Source: CAZSXU01 sp964610505
Lineage (GTDB): Bacteria; Arandabacterota; Arandabacteria; JAGLYR01
Assembly (NCBI GenBank): GCA_964610505.1
Contig: CAZSXU010000007.1
Location: forward strand, 1-64,000
DNA: 64,000 bases
Direction of reading: 5' to 3'
The first letter of the stretch is position 1. Each line of letters opens with the position of its first letter. The notes under the pieces were generated by a model. That model ran no database searches. It had not been told where the DNA came from and saw only the letters and a program-made list of their open reading frames with translations. Positions 50,762-58,270 of the stretch are shown one piece after another. The position numbers and the translations under genes were made by a program.

Positions 50762-51030
50762 TCCTCGGGATTGTCAAGGGGACCGTCTACTCGACGATCA
50801 ACCATCCCTTCTACGACAGCCGGCGACTGCTCCTGGTGGATCTCGTCAACCCGAACGGGAGCGAGACGGGAGGCTACCTCATCGCCATCGACTCGGTCGA
50901 TGCAGGCGTAGGGGACCGCGTTCTCATGATCGACGAGGGGAATTCCGCTCGGCAGATCGTGGACGATCCGCAGGCTCCACTTCGGTCCATCATCATCGGC
51001 ATTGTGGACGACGTGCAGGTGTCGGCATGA
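50758..51030 (+). CDS. Pentameric vertex protein (BMC-P), third copy
   Basis: A 90-residue EutN/CcmL homologue: ILGIVKGTVYSTINHPFYDSRRLLLV, AIDSVDAGVGDRVLMIDEGNSARQ and IIIGIVDDVQV. GTG 50758 overlaps the previous stop (GTGA). The three BMC-P proteins are diverged from each other, so they may form different vertices or assembly caps. Confidence 0.93.
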   Translation: MILGIVKGTVYSTINHPFYDSRRLLLVDLVNPNGSETGGYLIAIDSVDAGVGDRVLMIDEGNSARQIVDDPQAPLRSIIIGIVDDVQVSA

Positions 51031-51191
51031 GCCTCGTTCGTTGGAACACCAGGGGCGCAGCCGCAGATTGCACAGACCTCACAGCCAAGGGGATCTTTCC
51101 GGGATGCACTCCCGTGCGTCCCGGGAAGACCCGGTAGCCTTCGCACGTTCTGTGGAATCTGTGTCATCTGTGGTGGGGGGTTCGCCTTCTC

Positions 51192-51896
51192 ATGAATGCC
51201 GCTTGGCACCTCAGGAAAGAGATCGTCGAGTTCGGGCGCAGGGTCTATGAGAAGAATCTCGTGGCTGCGACGGACGGGAACATCAGTGTCCGCATCCTGG
51301 GGGATCGGCTCCTCATTACGCCGTCGGGATTCTGTCTGGGGGAGCTCAAACCTGAAGACCTGGTCTATGCCGACTTTGAAGGGAGGACACTCTCCGGGCG
51401 AAACGCCCCCTCCAGCGAGCTCCCAATGCACATTGCGGCGTACGAGGAAAGACCCGACGTTCACGCCATCATCCACGCCCACCCACCGGTGACCACGGCG
51501 TTCACCGTGGCCGGCTACAATCTGGCTCAATGCGTGATTCCGGAGGTTGTCCTGATCTTCGGATGTATCCCCACCACAGAGTATGCAACGCCGTCATCGG
51601 AAGAAGGCCCTCGAGTCATCCGGTCTCTCATCCGGAAGCACGACGCGCTGATTCTCGATCGGCATGGATCCCTTACGGCGGGTTGCAGCTTGCGGGAGGC
51701 GTATCACAAGCTGGAGAAGGTGGAACACTGTGCACAGGTGACCTTGGCCGCTCGCCAGCTGGGTAACGTCAAGACTCTGACGGCGGATCAGGTAGAGCGT
51801 CTCGAAGAGGTCCGGAAGAAGATGGGGCTCGGAAACGGGTCGTCCCTCTGCAATCTCTGCGGAACGTGCGGAAAGTCCGGCCCGGACGATTCCTGA
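51192..51896 (+). CDS. Class II aldolase (L-fuculose-phosphate aldolase family)
   Basis: A 234-residue zinc aldolase. Zinc ligands His95 and His97 (IIHAHPPV) and His158 (LDRHGSL), and the catalytic Glu76 (SSELPMH), are in place. The family splits L-fuculose- or L-rhamnulose-1-phosphate into dihydroxyacetone phosphate and lactaldehyde, or related substrates. The C terminus carries an extra LCNLCGTCGK (Cys220, 223, 226) beyond the usual end, echoing the Cys cluster of the RpiB-DeoC protein. It is last in the microcompartment operon, 161 bases after the third BMC-P. Lactaldehyde from this enzyme would be a substrate for the encapsulated dehydrogenase. Confidence 0.9.
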   Translation: MNAAWHLRKEIVEFGRRVYEKNLVAATDGNISVRILGDRLLITPSGFCLGELKPEDLVYADFEGRTLSGRNAPSSELPMHIAAYEERPDVHAIIHAHPPVTTAFTVAGYNLAQCVIPEVVLIFGCIPTTEYATPSSEEGPRVIRSLIRKHDALILDRHGSLTAGCSLREAYHKLEKVEHCAQVTLAARQLGNVKTLTADQVERLEEVRKKMGLGNGSSLCNLCGTCGKSGPDDS

Positions 51897-51954
51897 ACCC
51901 GCGTTACTGAAGAGGGCCGGGGACCCCACGGGGGCCCGGGCGACAAAGAAAACG

Positions 51955-51986
51955 GAGCGGCCCTTGCGGGCCGCTCTCGGTGTTTT
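51955..51986 (+). terminator. Terminator of the microcompartment operon
   Basis: A perfect 9-bp stem (GAGCGGCCC with GGGCCGCTC, 51955-51963 and 51968-51976) with a TTGC loop is followed by TCGGTGTTTTA. It lies 59 bases after the aldolase stop. Confidence 0.75.
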
Positions 51987-52135
51987 AGGGCCCCGCAGTG
52001 CCGTGAGTCAACCTCGCGAAAATCCGCGCGTCAAGGGAGTTGAAGTCGGCCCGCGAAACCGATCACGAACACTGCAGGGAAACGGGGCGAACCGTATTCA
52101 GTTGTGTCTCTGCAGGGACGCAATCCGTATGCCAG
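51980..52135 (+). repeat. Dispersed intergenic element, copy A
   Basis: This segment is a diverged copy of 54705-54875. Shared blocks include GCGCGTCAAGG, TTGAAGTCGGCCC, CACGAACACTGCAGGGA and CGAACC-TATTCA-TTGTG. In both places the element begins directly after a strong hairpin. No open frame is preserved between copies, so it is more likely an RNA or DNA element than a gene. Confidence 0.65.
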
Positions 52136-52254
52136 CCGAAGGGACAATGTGCCGGGGCGCTCGTGTTCGCGGAAATGCATCCCCCGGGACTGGCACCGGA
52201 CGGCTTCACGGGGTATTCTTTGCGGTGTGTGGCCTGGATTGACATGAGCTGAGA

Positions 52255-52435
52255 AGTAGATTCGCGCTCGCATGGAGGGACGCGCTTCGGAGGAACCGGC
52301 GTTTCCTCACTTCCGGGGAGGGGAATCCCCCAGAGAGATGCCCCATGTGGGTGAAATTCCGCAGGTGGAGTAAGCGGTCCCGGCTGAAGCGAGATACACG
52401 TCGAGCCGGTCGGGGGGGCGCCGGCCACGGCGACT
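52255..52435 (+). other. G+C-rich, possibly structured region
   Basis: This part of the gap between the aldolase and the FTCD gene has no credible gene. Short local inverted repeats are frequent. The phrases GGGGAAT, GGGTGAAATTCC and GCGGTCCCGGCTG appear in the order seen in cobalamin riboswitches (GGGAA, GGTGxxAxTCC, CGGTCCCGCCACTG). The spacing is off, however, and the CCACTG box is not conserved. No + strand gene follows. Treat as an unassigned candidate RNA. Confidence 0.2.
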
Positions 52436-52506
52436 TGGAATGGTTCTCCTTCACCATCCCGCTATGGACCGGGCTTTCCCGGTTCTGAATCTGCGTCGCG
52501 GGCTTC

Positions 52507-54198
52507 TCAACCGGTCGTCCGATCCGGAACCTGAAGCTTGCCGCTCATCCGCACGGCAATCTCTTTGTGAGCGGCCACGCATTCGCCGAGGATCCTCGTC
52601 GCCTCCGCCTCGGTTTCCCGGACGAACCGGGGATCGTCGATCCCCGGTAGGTTGATCTTCACGTTGTAGTAGGCGCCCTCTGCGGCTGCGCGCCCGACCG
52701 ATGCCGCGACGCCGCCGTCGCTGACCGAGCTCTCCATGCCTTGATCGACGACCTTCCCGGCCAGCTCCATGACCGCGGGAACGCGCCTGAGAATCGTGAG
52801 CGGCACGAGTGTAGCGTTCCGAGTGGCCTCTTGAATGGCCGCCTCTCGAGCCGCCTTCTCGTCGTCTGTCTTCTTGGGCAATCTCCGGGCCGCCATGAAC
52901 TGGTTGAAGGCATGCGTGTCCTGGTTGACCAGGGAGAGGAACTCATCCTTGGCGGCCTGCGCCTCCTCTGCAATCGACGCCATCGCGCCTCGAAGCCGGA
53001 CGTAGTCTTTGTTGCCGTGCGTGAGATGAGCCACCATCGACGTGAGCGAGGCGGCCAGCGACCCGGCGAGCGCGGCCACGGACCCTCCTCCGGGCGCGGG
53101 AGAATCCGTGGACAGCTCATCCATGAAATCGGAGACGGGCATCACCGTGAGGTTGACGTCGCCCGCGAACTGGTACTCGATGATCTTCTTCTGCGGTTCG
53201 AAAGGAGTGATCTCACTCATTCCCAGGGATCGCACGGCGATCTTGATCAACTCCTTCTCGGGCACGGCCGGGCACTTGCCCTGCTTGTCGAGGTAGTACC
53301 GTCCGGCCATGAGCATGGCCTCCTTGGGAATGAGGCCCACCAGCTCCGATCCCGTGACCCGCAGGCCGCGCTCGTTGGCTTGCCGGCAAACCTCTTCGAA
53401 GGCTGCGTGGGGCGGCGTCACGTGATAGTTGGTCAGGTTCATGGAGACCTGCGCCGTCTCGAAAGTGTCGAGATACCAGCCTCCGGCCTTGCAGAACTGG
53501 AGTGCGCCGGGGACCTTGACGGCTTTGCCGTCCTTGTCCCGGATGATCTTGCCGGCGCCGTCGCGCTTCGCCCGTCCCTGCTCCCGAATGCTCAGCGCGA
53601 TGTCGCGCGCCAACCTCGGATCTCTCGTGTTGAGGTTGATGTTATAGGCAATCAGGAACTCCCGGGCGCCGATCACCGTTGCTCCCGAGCGGGCGTTGAA
53701 CACGGGCTCTCCATAGTCCGGGGCCCAGTGAGGGTCCTTGAGTTTCTCCGCCAGCCCTTCGTATTCGCCCTGGCGGATGACGGCAAGGTTCTGCCGATCC
53801 GGCTTCTGCGCCGCGTTCTCATAAAGATAAACCGGAATGGACAGATGCTCGCTGACCCTTTCGGCCAGGCGGTGCGCCATTTCTATGCAGTCGTCCATGG
53901 TCACCCCGGTTACGGGAACGAACGGGCAGACGTCGGTAGCCCCCATGCGAGCGTGCTCGCCGTGATGCCTGCTCATGTCGATGAGCTCGGCGGCCTTCCG
54001 GATGGCGTTGAAAGCGGCATCGACGACGCCCTCCGGTGTGCCGATGAACGTAACCACCGTCCGGTGGGTGTCGGGGCCGGGATCGACGTCCAGCAGTTTG
54101 ACCCCCGGCGTATCCGCAATGGGTTTCGTGACGGCGTCGATCACCGCTCGATCTCTGCCCTCGCTGAAATTCGGCACGCACTCGACCAGCTTCAACAT
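52507..54198 (-). CDS. Bifunctional glutamate formimidoyltransferase / formimidoyltetrahydrofolate cyclodeaminase (FTCD)
   Basis: A 563-residue fusion, as in animals and several bacterial phyla. Residues 1-300 are the formiminotransferase (LVECVPNFSEGRD, RHHGEHARMGATDVCPFVPV). After a short domain with a PFEPQKKIIEY-like linker, residues 345-550 are the cyclodeaminase (FMDELSTDSPAPGGGSVAALAGSLAASL). It moves the formimino group of formiminoglutamate from histidine breakdown to tetrahydrofolate and then releases ammonia. No other histidine-degradation genes are nearby. ATG 54198 has GGAGGG upstream; the longer frame to 54423 runs through repeats. Confidence 0.94.
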   Translation of the reverse strand: MLKLVECVPNFSEGRDRAVIDAVTKPIADTPGVKLLDVDPGPDTHRTVVTFIGTPEGVVDAAFNAIRKAAELIDMSRHHGEHARMGATDVCPFVPVTGVTMDDCIEMAHRLAERVSEHLSIPVYLYENAAQKPDRQNLAVIRQGEYEGLAEKLKDPHWAPDYGEPVFNARSGATVIGAREFLIAYNINLNTRDPRLARDIALSIREQGRAKRDGAGKIIRDKDGKAVKVPGALQFCKAGGWYLDTFETAQVSMNLTNYHVTPPHAAFEEVCRQANERGLRVTGSELVGLIPKEAMLMAGRYYLDKQGKCPAVPEKELIKIAVRSLGMSEITPFEPQKKIIEYQFAGDVNLTVMPVSDFMDELSTDSPAPGGGSVAALAGSLAASLTSMVAHLTHGNKDYVRLRGAMASIAEEAQAAKDEFLSLVNQDTHAFNQFMAARRLPKKTDDEKAAREAAIQEATRNATLVPLTILRRVPAVMELAGKVVDQGMESSVSDGGVAASVGRAAAEGAYYNVKINLPGIDDPRFVRETEAEATRILGECVAAHKEIAVRMSGKLQVPDRTTG

Positions 54199-54278
54199 GA
54201 TGGAGATTACCCTCCTGTGCTCTGGAAAACGGCCGGCACGCAGGGAATTCCGAGGCCGGCGCAGGCTCTGCGGAAGGA

Positions 54279-54307
54279 AGAATAGCGCATTGGACAAGAA
54301 TAGACAA
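54279..54307 (-). promoter_or_regulatory. Possible promoter of the FTCD gene
   Basis: On the minus strand TTGTCT (54307-54302) and TATTCT (54284-54279) are 17 bases apart. The -35 hexamer is part of a GACAATAG repeat. Matches are 4 of 6 at both boxes, so this is tentative. Confidence 0.3.
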
Positions 54308-54325
54308 TAGACAATGAATGGAAAT
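54291..54325. repeat. GACAATAG-type short repeats upstream of FTCD
   Basis: Overlapping AATAGACAATAGACAATG units, the same motif as at 7351-7378 and inside the 124-bp duplication. Confidence 0.5.
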
Positions 54326-54370
54326 AGAGAGGTCGGCGGGTTGATATAGAGAAGCGGAGAAGCGGACCGC

Positions 54371-54494
54371 ATTGGAGGAGAATAGACAATAGACCGAAAT
54401 GGTGAAGTCGTCAGGTTCTCCACGACGCCTTTTTCCAGGATCTATTGTCTATTTTCTATTGTCTGCTTCACCATTTCTCTGGGGAACCTAAACA
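54371..54494. repeat. 124-bp direct repeat, copy 1
   Basis: Identical over 124 bases to 54551-54674, with starts exactly 180 bases apart. Each copy has GACAATAG near its left end, CTATTGTC twice near its right end, and GAAATGGTGAAG facing CTTCACCATTTC. A single copy can therefore fold back on itself. Copy 1 is followed by a short GGGAGCC/GGCTCCC hairpin (54501-54518). Confidence 0.95.
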
Positions 54495-54550
54495 GAAAAT
54501 GGGAGCCAAGTGGCTCCCGAGGTCCGAGGGAAGCGAGGAGAGATTTGAGG

Positions 54551-54674
54551 ATTGGAGGAGAATAGACAATAGACCGAAATGGTGAAGTCGTCAGGTTCTC
54601 CACGACGCCTTTTTCCAGGATCTATTGTCTATTTTCTATTGTCTGCTTCACCATTTCTCTGGGGAACCTAAACA
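54551..54674. repeat. 124-bp direct repeat, copy 2
   Basis: Exact copy of 54371-54494. Its right end runs into the left arm of the 27-bp palindrome (54661-54719). Confidence 0.95.
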
Positions 54675-54719
54675 AGAACAGGGAGCCTCATTGGCTCCCT
54701 GTTCTTGTTTAGGTTCCCC
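54661..54719. repeat. 27-bp perfect inverted repeat with 5-base loop
   Basis: The arm at 54661-54687 (GGGGAACCTAAACAAGAACA, then GGGAGCC) is perfectly complementary to 54693-54719, with loop TCATT. The inner part GAACAGGGAGCC/GGCTCCCTGTTC followed by TTGTTTAGG could serve as a terminator. The outer part is unusually long for that role. The left arm is partly shared with the end of repeat copy 1, where the right arm is missing. Confidence 0.9.
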
Positions 54720-54875
54720 GCATGTGCCGTGTCAGAATTCGTGTCAAGCCTGCGCGTCAAGGTTTTTGAAGTCGGCCCACGAATCAGATTCACGAACACT
54801 GCAGGGAAGTCGGGGGCGAACCATATTCAATTGTGCTCTCTACCTATTGCAGGGCGCGTGCCAGGAATGCCGGCG
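54705..54875 (+). repeat. Dispersed intergenic element, copy B
   Basis: Diverged copy of 51980-52135. Shared are the post-hairpin phrase CCCCGCA-GTGCCGTG, GCGCGTCAAGG, TTGAAGTCGGCCC, CACGAACACTGCAGGGA and CGAACC-TATTCA-TTGTG. The following 270 bases up to the ABC transporter gene show no gene. Confidence 0.65.
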
Positions 54876-55146
54876 TCCGGCCGTGAAGGCCGTTTGCGGT
54901 TTGGGTGAATTCCTCGTTCGCGTTTACAGAGAGAAGTCGGTCGTGAAATGGGCGATTCTTGACTTTCCTCAAACCTGTCGGAACGCCTTCCGGTGGGGCG
55001 CAGGACGCCATCTCCGGGGACGAACGGTATCCGCCGCCGGTGGGAAATGGAAAAAAGGCCCGGAAGAGCCGGGAAAGTGGGGGAGATGACCCGACCGGCC
55101 ACTCTCGGCTGCGAAACCCGCCTCGTGCCTGTTGCGTAGGAGGGCC

Positions 55147-55896
55147 ATGTCTGTTAGTGTGTTGCGCGGCGCGCAAGGAAAGGACGAATACGGCTTGATA
55201 CGAACCGTGGATCTCTGCAGGTACTATGGGAGCGGCCCTCAGGAAGTACGGGCGGTGGATCGTGTGAATTTCGCCGTGGAGCAGGGTGGATTCCTGGGAA
55301 TCGTGGGGGCCTCCGGATCGGGGAAGTCGACGCTTCTGAATCTCCTGGCGGGGCTGGACTCCCCGACGGCGGGCCGGGTCGAAATCGATGGCACGGCGTT
55401 GAGCGATCTCACGCGAAGAAACCTTGCAGCCTACCGAGCACGCCGCGTCGGCATCGTTTTCCAGTCTTTCAATCTGATGCCCCATTACACGGCCGCGGAG
55501 AACGTGGAGCTGGCCCTCTACTTCACCGACATCGCCAAAGGGGAACGCCGCTCGCGCTCCCGCGACATCCTGGCCCGCCTGGGGCTCAGGGATCGCCTGA
55601 CGCATCGGCCCGCCGACCTTTCCGGCGGAGAGCAGCAGAGGGTGGCTCTTGCCCGCGCTCTGGTCAAGGAGCCTCACGTTCTCTTCGCGGACGAACCGAC
55701 GGGGAACCTGGACCGGAAGAACTCCGAGGACATCGCCGGTCTTCTGACCGAGCTGAATGGGGAGGGGCTCACCATCGTCCTGGCCACCCACGACCTCGAT
55801 ATGGCGCGTGTCTGCGCCCACCGCATGGTGCAGATGGAGTACGGGCGGTTGGCGGAAGGCACGGCCGATTCTCAAGGGCCGGGAGACCGTCGATGA
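55147..55896 (+). CDS. MacB/LolD-type ABC transporter ATP-binding protein
   Basis: A 249-residue ATPase with Walker A GASGSGKSTLL, Q-loop FQSFNLMPHYTAAENVEL, signature LSGGEQQRVALARAL, Walker B VLFADEPTGNLD and H-loop ATHD. This is the MacB/LolD subfamily that powers mechanotransmission exporters. ATG 55147 has AGGAGG upstream. The stop overlaps the permease start (ATGA), forming a two-gene exporter. Confidence 0.94.
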   Translation: MSVSVLRGAQGKDEYGLIRTVDLCRYYGSGPQEVRAVDRVNFAVEQGGFLGIVGASGSGKSTLLNLLAGLDSPTAGRVEIDGTALSDLTRRNLAAYRARRVGIVFQSFNLMPHYTAAENVELALYFTDIAKGERRSRSRDILARLGLRDRLTHRPADLSGGEQQRVALARALVKEPHVLFADEPTGNLDRKNSEDIAGLLTELNGEGLTIVLATHDLDMARVCAHRMVQMEYGRLAEGTADSQGPGDRR

Positions 55897-57356
55897 ACAC
55901 GAGGGATCTTCTCTCCATCGCGATCGGCAGTCTTCAGCGGATGAAACTCCGGACTTTCCTCACGGTCTCCGGCGTCATCATCGCCATCGCTGCTTTCGTG
56001 GGCATGTTGTCCTTCGGCGCCGGCATGCAGCAGAGCATATCGAAAGATTTCGACGAGCTGGGACTCCTGTCCACGATCCAGGTCTTCTCCTCAAGCAACG
56101 GCGATGCGTCCGACTCCACCGCCGCTCGGATTCTCGACGATGAAACAGTCGGCCGTCTCGCACAGTTGCCGGGAGTCAACCTGGCGTATCCGCTCGATGC
56201 GTTCCAGGTCACGGTGTCCCTGGCGGACACGCAGGTGAACGTGAGTGCCCAGGCGCTCTCGGGTGCCGCGGCGGGAACGAAATTCTACTCGCGTCTGGCG
56301 GCCGGAACGCCGTTCACTTCCGACGATGCGCGTGAGGCCCTGGTCACGTCGCGGTTGCTCGAGCGGCTGGGACGCGTGGACCCGGATTCCCTGGTGGGGA
56401 AACCGGTGGTTGTTTCGGCCGAGATTGCCAGCCTGGACAGTGGTTTGGTTCACATGTTCCGCGACGCGGACCCCGAAGGCGCCCGACGGCTGATGGACGT
56501 ATTCCTTCCCGGACGCGGCGACCGGAGTGAGGCAAAGGAAATCCTGCAGGCCGAGATGACGAGCGCTCTTCAACGGTTCCTGAACGGTTACATGAGAGCG
56601 AATGCGGTGGTGACGGACACGCTGATCGTGCGCGGTGTTCTGGATGACCGCATGGGCGGGCCCTGGAGAATTAAGCCGCTTCTGGTTCCGGTAAGAACAG
56701 CTCGACGACTCTCGCCGGGGGATTTTGGCAGCAGTCCTGCGAATCTCTTCGCCTACCTGAACAGCGGTGCGCGCATCGAGCTTGGTGGGGAAGAGGGGAG
56801 CAGGAACTACCCCCATGTGACGCTCAACCTTGATTCGCGTGCGGATCCGAATGTGGTGGCGGACACGCTCGAGGCAATGGGATTCCGCGTGTTCAGCTAT
56901 GCCCGCGAGTTTCGCGAAATGCGGAAGTTCTTCCTCTTCTTCGACATGGCACTCGGGGTAGTGGGGTTCATTGCCCTCGTGATTGCCTCCCTTGGAATCG
57001 TCAACACTCTGGTCACCTCGATTGTGGAGCGCAGGCGCGAGATTGGTATTCTCAAATCGCTGGGCGCGGACGAGGGTTACATCCGGGTTCTCTTCCTTGT
57101 GGAATCCGGTACGATCGGCGCGCTGGGTTCCGGCATCGGGATTGTGTTCGGATGGCTGATCACGAGGGTCGCCTCGGTGGCCTCCCGGATCTATCTGAAT
57201 CGCCAGGGGCTCCCGGACATGGACCTCTTTGCCCTGCCGATCTGGCTGATCCTGGTCGGCTTTTTCTTCGGTCTGGGCGTCAGCATTGCGGCCGGCCTCT
57301 ATCCGGCTGCTCGGGCCGCCGCAGTCGATCCTGTGGAAGCGCTTCGGAGTGACTAG
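55893..57356 (+). CDS. MacB-like ABC transporter permease
   Basis: A 487-residue permease with the MacB topology. An N-terminal cytoplasmic coupling helix and first membrane helix (RTFLTVSGVIIAIAAFVGML, about 20-40) precede a large periplasmic domain (45-345). Three membrane helices (about 350-380, 405-430, 450-475) follow, with the FtsX-type IVERRREIGILKSLGA motif. It lacks a fused ATPase, which is the preceding gene. It may export lipoproteins, peptides or drugs across the envelope; no adaptor gene is adjacent. Confidence 0.9.
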   Translation: MNTRDLLSIAIGSLQRMKLRTFLTVSGVIIAIAAFVGMLSFGAGMQQSISKDFDELGLLSTIQVFSSSNGDASDSTAARILDDETVGRLAQLPGVNLAYPLDAFQVTVSLADTQVNVSAQALSGAAAGTKFYSRLAAGTPFTSDDAREALVTSRLLERLGRVDPDSLVGKPVVVSAEIASLDSGLVHMFRDADPEGARRLMDVFLPGRGDRSEAKEILQAEMTSALQRFLNGYMRANAVVTDTLIVRGVLDDRMGGPWRIKPLLVPVRTARRLSPGDFGSSPANLFAYLNSGARIELGGEEGSRNYPHVTLNLDSRADPNVVADTLEAMGFRVFSYAREFREMRKFFLFFDMALGVVGFIALVIASLGIVNTLVTSIVERRREIGILKSLGADEGYIRVLFLVESGTIGALGSGIGIVFGWLITRVASVASRIYLNRQGLPDMDLFALPIWLILVGFFFGLGVSIAAGLYPAARAAAVDPVEALRSD

Positions 57357-57465
57357 AAGATAAGAGACGCAACGCACCAGAGCCCCGATTTGTTCTGTAA
57401 TCGTATATGATTATAAGAGGTTAGGAGAGTGAGGGTTTTTTCAGCAATTCGATTTAATCAAATGC

Positions 57466-57494
57466 TTGACTTAATCAATCAATTGATTTATACT
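57466..57494 (+). promoter_or_regulatory. Promoter and overlapping operator of the TetR-efflux operon
   Basis: TTGACT (57466-57471) and TATACT (57489-57494), 17-base spacer, a near-consensus promoter in a strikingly AT-rich patch. The perfect 12-bp palindrome AATCAATTGATT (57477-57488) lies between the two boxes, and a related TTTAATCAAAT lies just upstream. This placement is typical of a TetR-family autoregulatory operator. Confidence 0.75.
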
Positions 57495-57547
57495 GGGTGT
57501 GTGGGCGTGGATCAGTCAAGGTTGGCCGACCTGCAGGAGGCGGTTCG

Positions 57548-58270
57548 ATGAGCGGCACCCGGCCGGGTGGTCGCAGGCGTAAAGAAGATGAACCCGGTGC
57601 ATTCCGGCGTTTTCTTGAGGGAATCCCTTCTGATCTCGAGGCGCCCCCTTCCGGTAGTCCACCGGGCCGGATTCTCCGGTCCGCCCGGGCACTGTTCGCC
57701 CGTCACGGTTTCGATTCGACAAGCACGCGCGCGATCGCCGAAAAGGCCGGCGTCAATCAGGCGATGATCCATTACTACTTCGGAACCAAGGGGCGGCTGT
57801 ATCGGCGAGTGATCTCGCTGGAGATCCTCGACGTCTTTCGCTCCATCTCCGGCGAACTCGAAACGGAAGATCCGCCGGACGCGATCGTGGTGCGGATTCC
57901 GTTGGAGATTATGGGCCAACTCCGCAGTGATCCCGTGCGGCGGAATCTCCTTCGGCGAGAGATCGGCCAGGGCTCGGAGCACGCAGGACAGGCGGTGATC
58001 GCCATGCGTGAGTATGGTCCGCGAGGGTTTCGGAGTTTGCTGACGGCTCTGCTGGAGGCCGGTCAACGTGAGGGTCGATTCCGGTCCCTTCCCGCGAATG
58101 CCGTTCTCCCGTTTCTGCTCAGTGTGGCCTATGGATCGATGATGCTGGAGCCGCTTTTCGAGGTCGTATTGGGCCGGAGTGTCGAGGAAGAAGACGTCTG
58201 GAACGCGCGCGTGGAGACATTTGAGGCTCTTCTGCGACATGGGCTGCTGGTTGGGGAGAAGGAATCATGA
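57548..58270 (+). CDS. TetR-family transcriptional repressor (CecR-like)
   Basis: A 240-residue TetR regulator. The helix-turn-helix lies at about residues 38-80 (ILRSARALFARHGFDSTSTRAIAEKAGVNQAMIHYYFGTKGRLYRRVI). The ligand-binding domain is C-terminal and of CecR type. It heads the efflux operon and probably represses it through the palindrome at 57477-57488. ATG 57548 has AGGAGG 7 bases upstream. The stop overlaps the TolC start. Confidence 0.92.
   Translation: MSGTRPGGRRRKEDEPGAFRRFLEGIPSDLEAPPSGSPPGRILRSARALFARHGFDSTSTRAIAEKAGVNQAMIHYYFGTKGRLYRRVISLEILDVFRSISGELETEDPPDAIVVRIPLEIMGQLRSDPVRRNLLRREIGQGSEHAGQAVIAMREYGPRGFRSLLTALLEAGQREGRFRSLPANAVLPFLLSVAYGSMMLEPLFEVVLGRSVEEEDVWNARVETFEALLRHGLLVGEKES

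Noticed and set aside
52507..54423. Longer FTCD frame starting at 54423
   Set aside because: The first 75 codons translate the GACAATAG repeats; the family start MLKLVECVPNFSEG is at 54198.
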